64,000 nt of DNA from Aminipila sp032051575. GTDB lineage: Bacteria > Bacillota > Clostridia > Peptostreptococcales > Anaerovoracaceae. The notes under the pieces were generated by a model that was given only the letters and a program-made list of their open reading frames with translations, was not told the DNA's origin and made no database searches. The stretch lies in contig NZ_DAMBYD010000006.1 in NCBI RefSeq assembly GCF_032051575.1, positions 248,001 through 312,000 of the forward strand, in the 5' to 3' direction. The translations under genes were made by a program, and so were the position numbers. Shown piece by piece: positions 25,564 through 34,837 of the stretch. The first letter of the stretch is position 1, and the number at the start of each line of letters is the position of its first letter.

Positions 25564-26121
25564 TTATTTCACCATCTGAAAGAATTTATTCTGTAATGCT
25601 TCATCTTTGGCAAATTCACCCCTTGTGACAATAGTAACAGTCTGACTCCCTGGTTTTTTTATACCACGCATAGACATGCACATATGCTCAGCTTCTACCA
25701 TTACAATAACACCTTTTGGAGCAAGGTTGTCCATCAACGCATCTGCAATCTGTGCTGTAAGCTGCTCCTGAAGCTGCAAACGTTTTGCAAACACATCAAC
25801 AATTCTTGCAAGCTTGCTTAGCCCAACTACTTCTCCATCTGGAATATATCCGATGTGTGCCTTCCCATAAAACGGAAGCATATGGTGTTCACAAGTTGAA
25901 TAAAACACAATATCTTTCTCAATTACCATTTCATTATTTTTAACATGAAATCTTTTGCTCAGATGTGTTGCTGCATCCTCATACATCCCACCAAATATTT
26001 CTTCATACATCCTAGCAATTCTTTCTGGTGTCTCTATAAGGCCTTCCCTATGGATGTCCTCACCTATTCCCTCTAAAAGCAGTTTTACACCTGCCTGAAT
26101 CTTCTCTTTATTAATCACTTC
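25564..26121 (-). CDS. folE: GTP cyclohydrolase I
   Basis: It converts GTP to 7,8-dihydroneopterin triphosphate, the first folate step. Zinc and active-site motifs are present: STCEHHMLPFYGKAHIGYIP, GLSKLARIVD, RLQLQEQLT and EAEHMCMSMRGI. The GTG at 26121 gives 186 residues beginning like other FolE proteins (INKEKIQAGVKLLLEGIGED). A TTG at 26160 would add 13 residues but lies only about 12 nt after the predicted transcription start and lacks a placed ribosome-binding site. Start uncertain, function secure. Confidence 0.95.
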   Translation of the reverse strand, partial: EVINKEKIQAGVKLLLEGIGEDIHREGLIETPERIARMYEEIFGGMYEDAATHLSKRFHVKNNEMVIEKDIVFYSTCEHHMLPFYGKAHIGYIPDGEVVGLSKLARIVDVFAKRLQLQEQLTAQIADALMDNLAPKGVIVMVEAEHMCMSMRGIKKPGSQTVTIVTRGEFAKDEALQNKFFQMVK

Positions 26122-26178
26122 AATCCAACTTCTTTCTTCATTATCATGCAATATTTTCAATTACTATTGATGGACCTT

Positions 26179-26207
26179 ATTATACAAAATTCAACAAAGC
26201 ATGTCAA
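26179..26207 (-). promoter_or_regulatory. Consensus sigma-A promoter of the folate operon
   Basis: On the minus strand, a perfect TTGACA, 17-bp spacer, perfect TATAAT. It drives folE, the HD gene, folP and folBK, and its position argues for the internal GTG start of folE. Confidence 0.85.
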
Positions 26208-26258
26208 TTCTGATGGAATAGATAAAAAATGTGGCTTCGCGAATGTAGGTGCACTTCC

Positions 26259-26307
26259 TTTTTTATCTAATAGGAAAATCTATCGATATTTCCTATTAGA
26301 TAAAAAA
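26259..26307. repeat. Perfect 19-bp inverted repeat with A/T ends
   Basis: Arms 26259-26277 and 26289-26307 are exact reverse complements (core ATCTAATAGGAAA) with an 11-nt spacer. The outer six bases are T and A runs, so it can act as an intrinsic terminator in both directions. It stands next to the dnaJ terminator and upstream of the folE promoter. Confidence 0.8.
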
Positions 26308-26342
26308 ACGGATTTACCTTAAATTGAAAGGTAAATCCGTTA
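26302..26342 (-). terminator. Terminator of the dnaK operon
   Basis: On the minus strand a 14-bp stem ACGGATTTACCTT/AAGGTAAATCCGT with a short loop is followed by seven T, directly after dnaJ. Confidence 0.9.
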
Positions 26343-26368
26343 ATACTATTCTTTATATTTAATACTGT

Positions 26369-27508
26369 TTATTTGAAAATCTCTTTCATTTTGTCTGCGA
26401 AGCTTTTCTTATTTCCATGGTTTTCGTTACCAAGAATATCCCCAAGCTCTTTAATCTTCTTTTTCTGTTCAGTATTCAATTTTGTTGGAACTTCTAAGAT
26501 TACCTTCACGTAAAGATCGCCCATTCTTGACGTTCTAAGGCCCTTGATACCTTTTCCTTTTAACCTGAATACTGTTCCAGGCTGAGTTCCTGCTGGTATG
26601 CTATAGGAAACCTTTTCACTTAATGTAGGAACCACTATATCATCACCTAAAGCTGCCTGGGCATAAGAAATAGGCATTTCAAGCCATAAATCCTGGCCAT
26701 CTCTCTTAAATAGAGAATGAGCCCTTACTCTTATAACTACATATAAGTCTCCGTTTGGACCCCCATTAGTCCCAGGTTCACCCTGGCCTCTTATGGATAT
26801 TACAGATTCGTTATCAACGCCTGCTGGAATATCAACGGAAATGGTTACAGTCTTTCTAACCTTTCCACTCCCACTACATTCTGAACAAGGTTTTTCAACA
26901 ACCTGGCCACTGCCTCCACAGTTCTGACATGGTGAAACACTTTGGAACTGGCCAAAAGGAGTTCTCTGTGTGGTTCTAACTTCACCAGTACCATTACAAG
27001 TTGGACATGCCTTCTTTGATGTACCTTCAGCCGCACCTGTTCCATGACATTTTTCACATTCAACATATTTCGTAAGTTGTATCTGTTTCTTAGCGCCAAA
27101 AGCTGCTTCTTCAAATGAAATCACAACCTCTTGCTGTAAATCACGGCCTTTCATCGGTCCGTTACGTCTTCTTGAGCTTCCACCGCCGCCGAAGCCGCCG
27201 CCAAACATACCGCCAAACATATCAAATATGTCTTCAAAACCACCAAAACCTGCACCGCCGCCACCAAAACCTGCACTTGGATCTACGCCGGCATGACCGA
27301 ATCTATCATACTTGCTCTTCTTATCAGTGTCGGAAAGAACGCTATATGCTTCATTTATCTCTTTAAATTTTTCTTCAGCTTCCTTGTTCCCAGGATTTTT
27401 ATCTGGATGATACTTCATGGCCATCTTTCGGAAAGCACTCTTTATCTCACTCTCGCTAGCGCCCTTTTGAATTCCAAGGACTTCATAATAATCTCTCTTA
27501 TCTGCCAT
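26369..27508 (-). CDS. dnaJ: Chaperone DnaJ
   Basis: Hsp40 co-chaperone that stimulates DnaK. J domain (about 1-70) with the HPD motif in KYHPDKNPG, then a Gly/Phe-rich region, four CXXCXGXG zinc repeats (CEKCHGTG, CPTCNGTG, CQNCGGSG, CSECSGSG) and the C-terminal substrate domains. The ATG at 27508 (MADKRDYYEVLG) is chosen because GTGGAG lies upstream; the longer reading adds seven atypical residues. 379 residues, normal for the family. Confidence 0.98.
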   Translation of the reverse strand: MADKRDYYEVLGIQKGASESEIKSAFRKMAMKYHPDKNPGNKEAEEKFKEINEAYSVLSDTDKKSKYDRFGHAGVDPSAGFGGGGAGFGGFEDIFDMFGGMFGGGFGGGGSSRRRNGPMKGRDLQQEVVISFEEAAFGAKKQIQLTKYVECEKCHGTGAAEGTSKKACPTCNGTGEVRTTQRTPFGQFQSVSPCQNCGGSGQVVEKPCSECSGSGKVRKTVTISVDIPAGVDNESVISIRGQGEPGTNGGPNGDLYVVIRVRAHSLFKRDGQDLWLEMPISYAQAALGDDIVVPTLSEKVSYSIPAGTQPGTVFRLKGKGIKGLRTSRMGDLYVKVILEVPTKLNTEQKKKIKELGDILGNENHGNKKSFADKMKEIFK

Positions 27509-27545
27509 TGTTTTCTCTCCACTCTGCATTAATTATATCAATCTG

Positions 27546-27576
27546 ATAAGCACTCCCTACCTGAAGGAGTGCTTAT
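27546..27576. promoter_or_regulatory. CIRCE-like inverted repeat between dnaK and dnaJ
   Basis: ATAAGCACTCC and GGAGTGCTTAT form a perfect 11-bp inverted repeat around 9 nt. It shares AGCACTC...GAGTGCT with CIRCE, but the cores are 11 nt rather than 9 nt apart and there is no T run. It could be a second HrcA site, an mRNA processing or stability hairpin, or both. Confidence 0.6.
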
Positions 27577-27627
27577 TATTAGGAAATTTACCGTATCAAT
27601 ATTACCCCATGCAGGTTCATATGTCAA

Positions 27628-29502
27628 CTATTTGTCTTCGTTAACTACTTCATAATCAGCATCTACAACATTATCATGCTTTGGAGCATCTCCTTCAGGA
27701 GCAGCTCCGCCCATGCCGCCTGCCATGTTAGGATCAAATCCTGCTGCGCCGCCTTGCTGAGCAGCCTGAGCCTGTTGATACATTTTAGCTGAAATAGTGT
27801 GGAACTGTTCTGTTAACTTATCAGTCTTATCTTTGATTTCTTCCAGATTCGTTCCTTCAAGAGCCTTTGATAATTCGTCCTTAGCAGCTAAAATACTTGC
27901 CTTTTCATCTTCTGATAGGTTTGCTTCTAACTCCTTAAGATTCTTTTCAGTTTCATAAACTAGAGTCTCTGCTCTGTTTCTGATTTCAATTTCTTCTTTT
28001 CTCTTCTTATCTTCTTCTGCGAACTGTTCAGCTTCCTTAACTTTGGCCTGTATTTCGTCATCTGAAAGCTTATTTGAAGAAGAAATAGTGATTCTTTGTT
28101 CCTTACCAGTACCCATATCCTTAGCGCTTACATTTACGATACCATTAGCATCAATATCAAATGTAACTTCAATCTGAGGAATTCCACGAGGTGCAGGTGG
28201 TATACCTGAAAGCTGGAAGCGTCCAAGTGTAGTATTTCCAGCAGCCATTTCTCTTTCACCCTGCATTACATGAATATCTACAGCTGTCTGATTATCAGCA
28301 GCAGTTGAGAATACCTGGCTCTTCTTTGTAGGAATAGTTGTATTTCTTTCTATAAGCTTTGTAGCAACACCACCTAAAGTTTCAATGGAAAGTGAAAGTG
28401 GAGTTACGTCAAGCAATAATACATCATTTACTTCACCAGTCAATACACCAGCCTGAATAGCAGCACCAACAGCTACGCATTCATCTGGGTTGATGCCCTT
28501 AAATGGTTCTTTACCAGTTACTCTCTTTACAGCATCCTGAACTGCTGGAATTCTTGTTGAACCACCAACTAAAATAACTTTAGCGATATCAGCATTCGTT
28601 ACACCAGCATCTCTCATAGCCTTCTGCATTGGTTCAATCGTTCTGTTTACAAGATCTGAAGTTAACTGATCAAACTTAGCTCTTGTTATGTCCATATCCA
28701 TGTGAAGAGGACCATCTGCACTTACAGTGATGAATGGAAGATTGATGTTAGCTGTCTGTGAACTTGAAAGTTCCTTCTTAGCTTTTTCTGCTGCTTCCTT
28801 TAATCTCTGATGAGCCATCTTGTCAGCTCTTAAATCAATTCCGTGTTCCTTGGCAAATGTATCTGCCATGTAATCAATTAATATCTTGTCAAAGTTGTCT
28901 CCACCAAGCTTTGTGTCACCATTTGTAGCCAGTACTTCAAATACGCCGTCACCAAGTTCAAGAATAGATACATCGAATGTACCACCACCTAGGTCGTATA
29001 CTAAAATCTTGTGGTGTCCATTGTCTTTATCAAGACCATATGCAAGAGATGCCGCTGTAGGTTCATTGATGATTCTCTTTACATCAAGACCAGCAATCTT
29101 ACCTGCATCCTTTGTTGCCTGTTTCTGTGCATCTGTGAAATAAGCAGGTACTGTAATAACAGCTTCTGTTACCTTTTCACCAAGATAGCTTTCCGCGTCA
29201 GCCTTTAGCTTACCTAAAGTCATGGCTGAGATATCCTGTGGTGTATACTGCTTTCCATCAATTTCTACTCTGTGGTCTGAACCCATATGAGTCTTAATTG
29301 ATGCAATCGTTCTGTCTGGATTAGTGATTGCCTGTCTCTTTGCAGTTTCACCAACTAATCTTTCTCCACCCTTTGTAAATCCAACTACTGATGGAGTAGT
29401 TCTATTTCCTTCTGCATTAGCGATTACTACAGGTTCTCCACCTTCAAGAACCGCTACGCAGGAATTTGTTGTACCTAAGTCTATACCTATTACTTTTCCC
29501 AT
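27628..29502 (-). CDS. dnaK: Chaperone DnaK (Hsp70)
   Basis: ATP-dependent chaperone, 624 residues. Nucleotide-binding domain with GIDLGTTNSCVAV (about 5-17) and VYDLGGGTFDVSILE, linker DVLLLDVTPLSL, substrate domain and helical lid, then a Gln/Gly-rich tail ending near VVDADYEVVNEDK. It is third in hrcA-grpE-dnaK-dnaJ. ATG start with GGAGGTAATATATT upstream. Confidence 0.99.
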   Translation of the reverse strand: MGKVIGIDLGTTNSCVAVLEGGEPVVIANAEGNRTTPSVVGFTKGGERLVGETAKRQAITNPDRTIASIKTHMGSDHRVEIDGKQYTPQDISAMTLGKLKADAESYLGEKVTEAVITVPAYFTDAQKQATKDAGKIAGLDVKRIINEPTAASLAYGLDKDNGHHKILVYDLGGGTFDVSILELGDGVFEVLATNGDTKLGGDNFDKILIDYMADTFAKEHGIDLRADKMAHQRLKEAAEKAKKELSSSQTANINLPFITVSADGPLHMDMDITRAKFDQLTSDLVNRTIEPMQKAMRDAGVTNADIAKVILVGGSTRIPAVQDAVKRVTGKEPFKGINPDECVAVGAAIQAGVLTGEVNDVLLLDVTPLSLSIETLGGVATKLIERNTTIPTKKSQVFSTAADNQTAVDIHVMQGEREMAAGNTTLGRFQLSGIPPAPRGIPQIEVTFDIDANGIVNVSAKDMGTGKEQRITISSSNKLSDDEIQAKVKEAEQFAEEDKKRKEEIEIRNRAETLVYETEKNLKELEANLSEDEKASILAAKDELSKALEGTNLEEIKDKTDKLTEQFHTISAKMYQQAQAAQQGGAAGFDPNMAGGMGGAAPEGDAPKHDNVVDADYEVVNEDK

Positions 29503-29516
29503 AATATATTACCTCC

Positions 29517-30086
29517 CTAATTTGCGACCTTTACCATACTAGGTCGTATAACTTTACCATTTAATTTATATCCTGTTTGTAAAACCTGAGTTATACAGCC
29601 ACTTTCGTATTCACTGCTTTCTTCAGTCATTACTGCGTTGTGAAAATTTGGATCAAATTCATTTCCCAATGCGTCTATTTCTTCTAACCCGCTTTTTTCC
29701 AGTACCCCCTTGAAAATCTTAAATATATTGTTCATACCTTGAATAAAACCTTCGTCACCCTGACCATGTGTAAGAGCTCTTTCGAAGTTATCTATAACAT
29801 CAAGCAATTCTGAAACGATTTTTTCGTTTGCATATGCATAAATGTCACTTTTCTCTTTTTCTGTTCTTCTCTTGTAATTTTGGAAATCTGCCATAAGTCT
29901 CATATACTTTGTATTAAGTTCTTCATCTTCTGTGGTAGTTTCTCCTGGTTTGTCAGCTGCTATTTTTTCTGTTTCTTCACATTCAGCTTCAATATTCTCA
30001 GTTTCTTCTACAGTTTCAGTATCAGTATCCTGAGTTTCCAGGTCCTCTGCTACTTCTTTTTCTGTAGCCGTCTGATCTTTATTCAT
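29517..30086 (-). CDS. grpE: Nucleotide exchange factor GrpE
   Basis: It releases ADP from DnaK. A 189-residue protein with a long acidic N-terminus rich in E and T (1-60), a coiled coil (RLMADFQNYKRRTEKEKSD, about 64-82) and the C-terminal beta domain (EFDPNFHNAVMTEES, GYKLNGKVIRPSMVKVA). The start overlaps the end of hrcA by 8 nt. Confidence 0.97.
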   Translation of the reverse strand: MNKDQTATEKEVAEDLETQDTDTETVEETENIEAECEETEKIAADKPGETTTEDEELNTKYMRLMADFQNYKRRTEKEKSDIYAYANEKIVSELLDVIDNFERALTHGQGDEGFIQGMNNIFKIFKGVLEKSGLEEIDALGNEFDPNFHNAVMTEESSEYESGCITQVLQTGYKLNGKVIRPSMVKVAN

Positions 30087-31125
30087 CTTCCTCGTTACCT
30101 CCTGTTAGTTTAAAAGTATTGCTCAAATTTTCTGTTACATACTCGATAACAGAAGTTACCTCGTCGTATTTCATTCTTGTAGGTCCAATTACACCTATCT
30201 TTCCAACAAGCTTACCATCTATGTGGTAAGTAGCTGTAATCACGCTACAATCCTGCATCAGATCATCTGCATTTTCATTTCCTATAGTTATAATTACACC
30301 ATTATCTCTGTTTATGAGCTTCTTTGTAAAATCTTCTTTTTTATCTAATAACTCCAAAAACATCTTGGCTTTATCTAAATCGTTGTATTCTGGTATGGAG
30401 AATATATTTGTAAGTCCATCCATATACAAGTTTACATTTAACATATTTTCAAGAGTTCTCATGAAGTTTGGCATAATGTTTTCTGCCAAAATGCTCATGG
30501 CCTCTATATCTGTTTCAAAACTCTTTATGATGTCAAATTTTAAAGCTTCGCTAATAGTTTTTCCTCTAAAGTTATACGTCATGGATTTCGATAATAGTTC
30601 AAGACTTTCATTTGTATACGGAACTTTAATCTTAAGTGCCGTGTTGGAAACTTTACCGCTGTCTGCAACAATCATAAGTATTACAGTACCACTGTCTACA
30701 GGAAGAAAGTTAATATATCTAAGCTTATCTTCATCCTGGTTTGGCGTCATAGCAAAAGAAGTCAAATTTGTTATCTCCGATAATAAGTGAGCTGCATGCT
30801 GTATAGTCTTTTCAAATTCTGACATATCACTGTGCAGTTTATCTGTAATAATCTGTTTTTCCTCAAAGGTAAGCTCCTTCTTTTTCATTAGATCATTTAC
30901 ATACAATCTGTATGCTTTATCTGAAGGTACCCTGCCTGATGAAGTATGAGGATGTGTTAAAAATCCCATATCCTCCAAATCCGACATTTCATTACGAATA
31001 GTAGCTGGGCTTACGCCTAACTCATACTTTTTTGAAAGAGTTCTGGATCCAACTGGCTCGCCTGTTCTAATGAAATCACCAATAATCGCTTGTAATATTC
31101 TCAATTTCCTTTCGTTTAAATCCAT
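30079..31125 (-). CDS. hrcA: Heat-inducible transcription repressor HrcA
   Basis: Repressor that binds CIRCE and depends on GroEL for activity. N-terminal winged helix (LNERKLRILQAIIGDFIRTG, PVGSRTLSKKY, SPATIRNEMSDLEDMGFL), then the GAF-like and inserted domains. The ATG at 31125 is preferred over a GTG nine bases upstream because the GGAAGGG site is 8 nt before it. About 348 residues. It regulates its own operon through the CIRCE at 31144-31170. Confidence 0.97.
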   Translation of the reverse strand: MDLNERKLRILQAIIGDFIRTGEPVGSRTLSKKYELGVSPATIRNEMSDLEDMGFLTHPHTSSGRVPSDKAYRLYVNDLMKKKELTFEEKQIITDKLHSDMSEFEKTIQHAAHLLSEITNLTSFAMTPNQDEDKLRYINFLPVDSGTVILMIVADSGKVSNTALKIKVPYTNESLELLSKSMTYNFRGKTISEALKFDIIKSFETDIEAMSILAENIMPNFMRTLENMLNVNLYMDGLTNIFSIPEYNDLDKAKMFLELLDKKEDFTKKLINRDNGVIITIGNENADDLMQDCSVITATYHIDGKLVGKIGVIGPTRMKYDEVTSVIEYVTENLSNTFKLTGGNEEDE

Positions 31126-31143
31126 CTTTCTCACCCTTCCTTG

Positions 31144-31170
31144 TTAGCACTCACATGTCATGAGTGCTAA
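31144..31170. promoter_or_regulatory. CIRCE operator, perfect match
   Basis: TTAGCACTC-N9-GAGTGCTAA, an exact CIRCE consensus, lies between the promoter and the hrcA start. HrcA binding here represses hrcA-grpE-dnaK-dnaJ. Confidence 0.97.
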
Positions 31171-31180
31171 TCACATTTTT

Positions 31181-31209
31181 AATTTAACACTCTTACGTAG
31201 TAATGTCAA
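31181..31209 (-). promoter_or_regulatory. Sigma-A-type promoter of the hrcA operon
   Basis: On the minus strand, TTGACA, 17-bp spacer and TAAATT just upstream of CIRCE, the usual layout of class I heat-shock operons. Confidence 0.8.
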
Positions 31210-31261
31210 CACTCTTTTCAAAAAAAATAGCAAAATTTCTGCTGTTTTTAATATATATAGT

Positions 31262-31299
31262 AAAAAATAAAATACCTCTCGTCTTTTGACAAGAGGCAT
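31262..31299 (-). terminator. Terminator after the acyltransferase gene
   Basis: On the minus strand ATGCCTCTTGTC pairs with GACGAGAGGTAT (wobbles and one mismatch) around AAAA, followed by TTTATTTTTT. Confidence 0.83.
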
Positions 31300-31324
31300 T
31301 GATTACTTGCATAATAGTAAGTTG

Positions 31325-32377
31325 CTATACGGTTTCTTCATACATCATTTTTTTCTTGAGTTTCAGCCATCCGTCATATAATTTATCAAGTGTCTTATCA
31401 TAAATCTTTGCAATTGGCGGGCTGGAAAAAACAATGGCACAAAGTGATGCTAATCCAAATAACCACAGATAGTATATTGTCCAATTTGGGCATGGAAAAC
31501 CATAATCTTTAATTATATATCTTATAAATAAATGAAATATATATATTGGCATAGTATTCATACCAATATAGGTTAGATAATTCTTCTTATCTGGCATTAT
31601 ATTTAATAGTAATATGGTCCAGGCAACTGCAAGAACAAGTACCGCTGCTCTCATAATTATATCCATATACCACGCCATTCCTAAATCTGCTGCAGTAGTT
31701 TTTAGTAAGTAAAAAGCGACAGGAACTTTAACATAGTAAGCAAGTGCGTAAGAAATCCCTATTAGTATGGCTAATAAAGGAACACATTGCCACTTTTTTA
31801 AGCATTGTAAAGATTTCAGTTTTTCACTTGTACAATAGTAACCCATTAAGAAGAATGGGAAATATGATACTGTTCTTCCCAAGGCAAAATAGTCAGTATC
31901 TACAGGTAAAAGTCCTGTAATTAAATATATTCCTATACTGATGGCCAATAAGTGCTTAATCTTAACTAAATCTTTTAAATAGTACCTATAAAAAAATACT
32001 GCAAATAAAAACCATAATGCAAATGGCGGTTTTAAAAAATCCAAATTAGCATGTCCAAAATAACAATATCGGAATATGTAAAAAACTAGAGTAAATAACA
32101 AATACGGTAACATGAAAGTCTTAAATGCTGATTCTCTTGCTCTATCCACTTTTTTCGAGAAAAAGCCTGACAAAAACATAAACAGCTGCATAACAAATAC
32201 ATTAATAGTAATATAAACTATCCCACCAAGAGAGCCATGTATAAATTCGCCACCAACTCTAGTAAAATGCGAAATAGGTATGCACCAAATTGCCAATCCT
32301 CTAAGATTATCAAATATAAAGCTTCTCTGTTTTGCTGTTAATATTTTAGGAGCTTCTACTGATACATTGTTTTCCAT
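31325..32377 (-). CDS. Acyltransferase-3 family membrane protein
   Basis: A 350-residue polytopic membrane protein with about 10 hydrophobic helices. The N-terminal FDNLRGLAIWCIPISHFTR (about 22-40) fits the Acyltransferase_3 pattern, where a His in the first helix is catalytic. Such proteins O-acylate cell-surface sugars or peptidoglycan; the substrate here is unknown. It begins the 22.6-kb stretch between hrcA and hemW and has its own terminator. Confidence 0.83.
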   Translation of the reverse strand: MENNVSVEAPKILTAKQRSFIFDNLRGLAIWCIPISHFTRVGGEFIHGSLGGIVYITINVFVMQLFMFLSGFFSKKVDRARESAFKTFMLPYLLFTLVFYIFRYCYFGHANLDFLKPPFALWFLFAVFFYRYYLKDLVKIKHLLAISIGIYLITGLLPVDTDYFALGRTVSYFPFFLMGYYCTSEKLKSLQCLKKWQCVPLLAILIGISYALAYYVKVPVAFYLLKTTAADLGMAWYMDIIMRAAVLVLAVAWTILLLNIMPDKKNYLTYIGMNTMPIYIFHLFIRYIIKDYGFPCPNWTIYYLWLFGLASLCAIVFSSPPIAKIYDKTLDKLYDGWLKLKKKMMYEETV

Positions 32378-32460
32378 AAAAATACCTTCCTTATTTTGTG
32401 TTTCTGTAGAATTTTTAACATTCTTGTTGACATTATATCATAAAATTGTATTATAATGTC

Positions 32461-33123
32461 TTATTTTATTATAACTCCTAGCATTTTGGCTAATTCTGCT
32501 GCCTGAAGCATATCTACAACAGCACCATGTATTTCTTTTGCTTCTGAGGACAAGATCAGTCCATCAATTTGGCAAGTTCTTAAATCAATACCTTTTAGTA
32601 CAGTTTTATAAAAATTTGCTCGAATTAAATTGACATGATTTAACGTAAATTTTTTCACTTTACAATCATCTAAAAAGGCTTCTGACATATCACTCTGTTC
32701 AATATTACAAATATTAAACAAAGAGTATGTAAATACAGCATACCTAAGCAAGCATTCATTTATCTTTACGTCTTTAAAGGCACTATCAGAAAAATTAGTG
32801 CCTACACCTTTCACATTTTGAAATTTACAATTACTGAAAGTGCTATTACTAAAATCACAGTTTGAAAAGTCACAATTCTTAAAGAAGCAATTCTTAAAAT
32901 ATGTTTTTTGAAACACAACTTTATTGAATACACAGTTTTCAAAAATAACATTTGTTCCTTCTATGGTAGAAAAATTTACATTTTCTGTTTTCAAAGCAGT
33001 TATATATTTTTCCTCTATATTTTCACCTTGATTTTTAAAATCTTCAATTAAACATATAAAATCATTTAGTTCATCTACAACAATAAAATTCTCTATATTA
33101 TCCACTACCTCTAATTCACTCAT
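32461..33123 (-). CDS. Pentapeptide-repeat protein
   Basis: A 220-residue protein. Residues about 60-185 are pentapeptide repeats of the A(D/N)LXX class in a Cys/Phe/Asn-rich variant (FENCVF, FKNCFFKNCDFSNCDFSN), which would form a right-handed quadrilateral beta-helix. The flanks (1-50 and 190-220) are not repetitive. Qnr-like members mimic DNA and protect gyrase, but no such role can be assigned here. It lies between glpK and an acyltransferase. ATG at 33123. Confidence 0.88.
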   Translation of the reverse strand: MSELEVVDNIENFIVVDELNDFICLIEDFKNQGENIEEKYITALKTENVNFSTIEGTNVIFENCVFNKVVFQKTYFKNCFFKNCDFSNCDFSNSTFSNCKFQNVKGVGTNFSDSAFKDVKINECLLRYAVFTYSLFNICNIEQSDMSEAFLDDCKVKKFTLNHVNLIRANFYKTVLKGIDLRTCQIDGLILSSEAKEIHGAVVDMLQAAELAKMLGVIIK

Positions 33124-33152
33124 GTACAGAATACTCCCCTTCTATTTTTATA

Positions 33153-34643
33153 TCATTCAGCCCACATCAGAGCACATTTTACCGCCTTTTGCCACCCTTT
33201 AAGCATTGCCTGACGTTTCTCTGGTAATATGTCAGGTTCAAAAGTTTTGTCTATCTGCCAGTTTTCAATTACATCTTCTTTGTTTTTCCAATAACCTACA
33301 GCCAATCCGGCAAGATAAGCTGCTCCTAAAGAAGTGGTTTCAATACACTTTGGTCTGTGAACTGTAGTGTCAAGCAAATCTGCTTGAATCTGCATCAGAA
33401 GATTATTCGCACTTGCACCCCCATCAACTTTTAGAACAGCTAATTTTATATTGGAGTCTTCCTCCATAGCATTAAGCAAATCTGCAGTCTGATATGCCAG
33501 AGACTCTAATGTTGCTCGGACTAAATGATATTTATTTGCTCCTCTAGTCAAACCAAAAATGGAACCTCTGGCATAAGGATTCCAATATGGTGCGCCCATT
33601 CCAACAAAAGCAGGCACTACATACACACCATCAGAGTCCTCCACAGAAGCAGCCATAACCTCAGACTCTGGAGAGGAATGTATAATTTCCAATTCGTCTC
33701 GAAGCCATTGTACAGCAGCTCCAGCTACAAATATAGATCCTTCTAATGCATAATTAACCTTTCCATCAAGCCCCCAGGCTATAGTCGTAAGAAGACCATT
33801 TTGGGATTCAACAGGCTTTTCTCCAGTGTTCATAAGTAAAAAACAGCCTGTTCCATATGTGTTTTTAACCTCACCCTCTTTAAAACAAGTTTGTCCAAAT
33901 AGTGCCGCCTGCTGATCCCCAGCAGCTCCGGCTATTTTTATAGGCCCACCAAATATTAGAGGATCCGTTTCCCCATAAATGCAGCTTGACGGCATAGGTT
34001 CAGGTAACATATTCTTTGGTATATCTACCTCTTTTAATATTTCATCATCCCATTTTAACGTATGAATGTTAAAAAGCATTGTCCTTGAAGCATTTGAATA
34101 ATCTGTCACATGAACTCTGCCCATGGATAATTTCCAAATTAACCAAGTCTCAATCGTCCCAAATAGCAAATCCCCATTTTCTGCTTTTTCCCTTGCGCAT
34201 TCTACATGATCTAGTATCCATCTTAACTTTGTGCCAGAAAAGTATGCATCTATTAGGAGTCCTGTCTTAGATTTAAAGCTTTCTGATAGTCCTTTTGCTT
34301 TCAACTCGTCACAAAACTCAGCTGTACGTCTACACTGCCAGACAATCGCATTATATATAGGAAGCCCAGTATGCTTATCCCAGACCACTGTAGTTTCTCT
34401 TTGATTAGTTATCCCTATAGCCTGAATATTTTCAAAAGTAGCATCTATTTTATATAATGCTTCCTGTGCTACACCAATTTGTGTAGACCAGATTTCCATT
34501 GGATCATGTTCTACCCATCCACCCTGAGGATAAATCTGCTTAAACTCTTTCTGAGCAAGACTTACAATTTCACCTTTCTTATTATATAGTATACATCTTG
34601 AACTTGTAGTGCCCTGATCAAGGGCCATAATATATTTATTCAT
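33153..34643 (-). CDS. glpK: Glycerol kinase
   Basis: ATP-dependent phosphorylation of glycerol. FGGY-family protein of 496 residues with ALDQGTTSSRCILY at the N-terminus, WVEHDPMEIW, and the C-terminal KVDGGASANNLLMQIQADLL. The ATG at 34643 with GAGG 6 nt upstream is preferred over one four codons upstream. No glpF or glpD is adjacent, and an AGCS symporter gene diverges from it. Confidence 0.97.
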   Translation of the reverse strand: MNKYIMALDQGTTSSRCILYNKKGEIVSLAQKEFKQIYPQGGWVEHDPMEIWSTQIGVAQEALYKIDATFENIQAIGITNQRETTVVWDKHTGLPIYNAIVWQCRRTAEFCDELKAKGLSESFKSKTGLLIDAYFSGTKLRWILDHVECAREKAENGDLLFGTIETWLIWKLSMGRVHVTDYSNASRTMLFNIHTLKWDDEILKEVDIPKNMLPEPMPSSCIYGETDPLIFGGPIKIAGAAGDQQAALFGQTCFKEGEVKNTYGTGCFLLMNTGEKPVESQNGLLTTIAWGLDGKVNYALEGSIFVAGAAVQWLRDELEIIHSSPESEVMAASVEDSDGVYVVPAFVGMGAPYWNPYARGSIFGLTRGANKYHLVRATLESLAYQTADLLNAMEEDSNIKLAVLKVDGGASANNLLMQIQADLLDTTVHRPKCIETTSLGAAYLAGLAVGYWKNKEDVIENWQIDKTFEPDILPEKRQAMLKGWQKAVKCALMWAE

Positions 34644-34776
34644 AATCTGCCTCATTTTTACATTTTTTCTTACTATAAATATGATTATATTTTGGTTTTT
34701 ATATTATATCATATTACTTTATGTTTTTATGCTTATACTGTTTATAAAAAATAATTAAAAATAAAGAAATAAATGT

Positions 34777-34806
34777 TTGCAAATGCTCATTATTATTTGT
34801 TATAAT
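34777..34806 (+). promoter_or_regulatory. Promoter of the first AGCS symporter
   Basis: TTGCAA, an 18-bp spacer and a perfect TATAAT, about 140 bp upstream of the start codon. Confidence 0.65.
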
Positions 34807-34811
34807 CTTGA

Positions 34812-34837
34812 ATTGTAATATTTAAAATTATTACAAT
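34812..34837. repeat. Perfect inverted repeat at the symporter transcription start
   Basis: ATTGTAATA-N8-TATTACAAT, 9-bp arms, immediately downstream of the TATAAT box. This is a natural place for a repressor operator. The regulator is not identifiable. Confidence 0.55.

Noticed and set aside
27115..27366. Open frame on the plus strand opposite dnaJ, with repetitive His/Arg-rich protein
   Set aside because: It is the mirror of the Gly/Phe-rich region of dnaJ; no start signals or family match.
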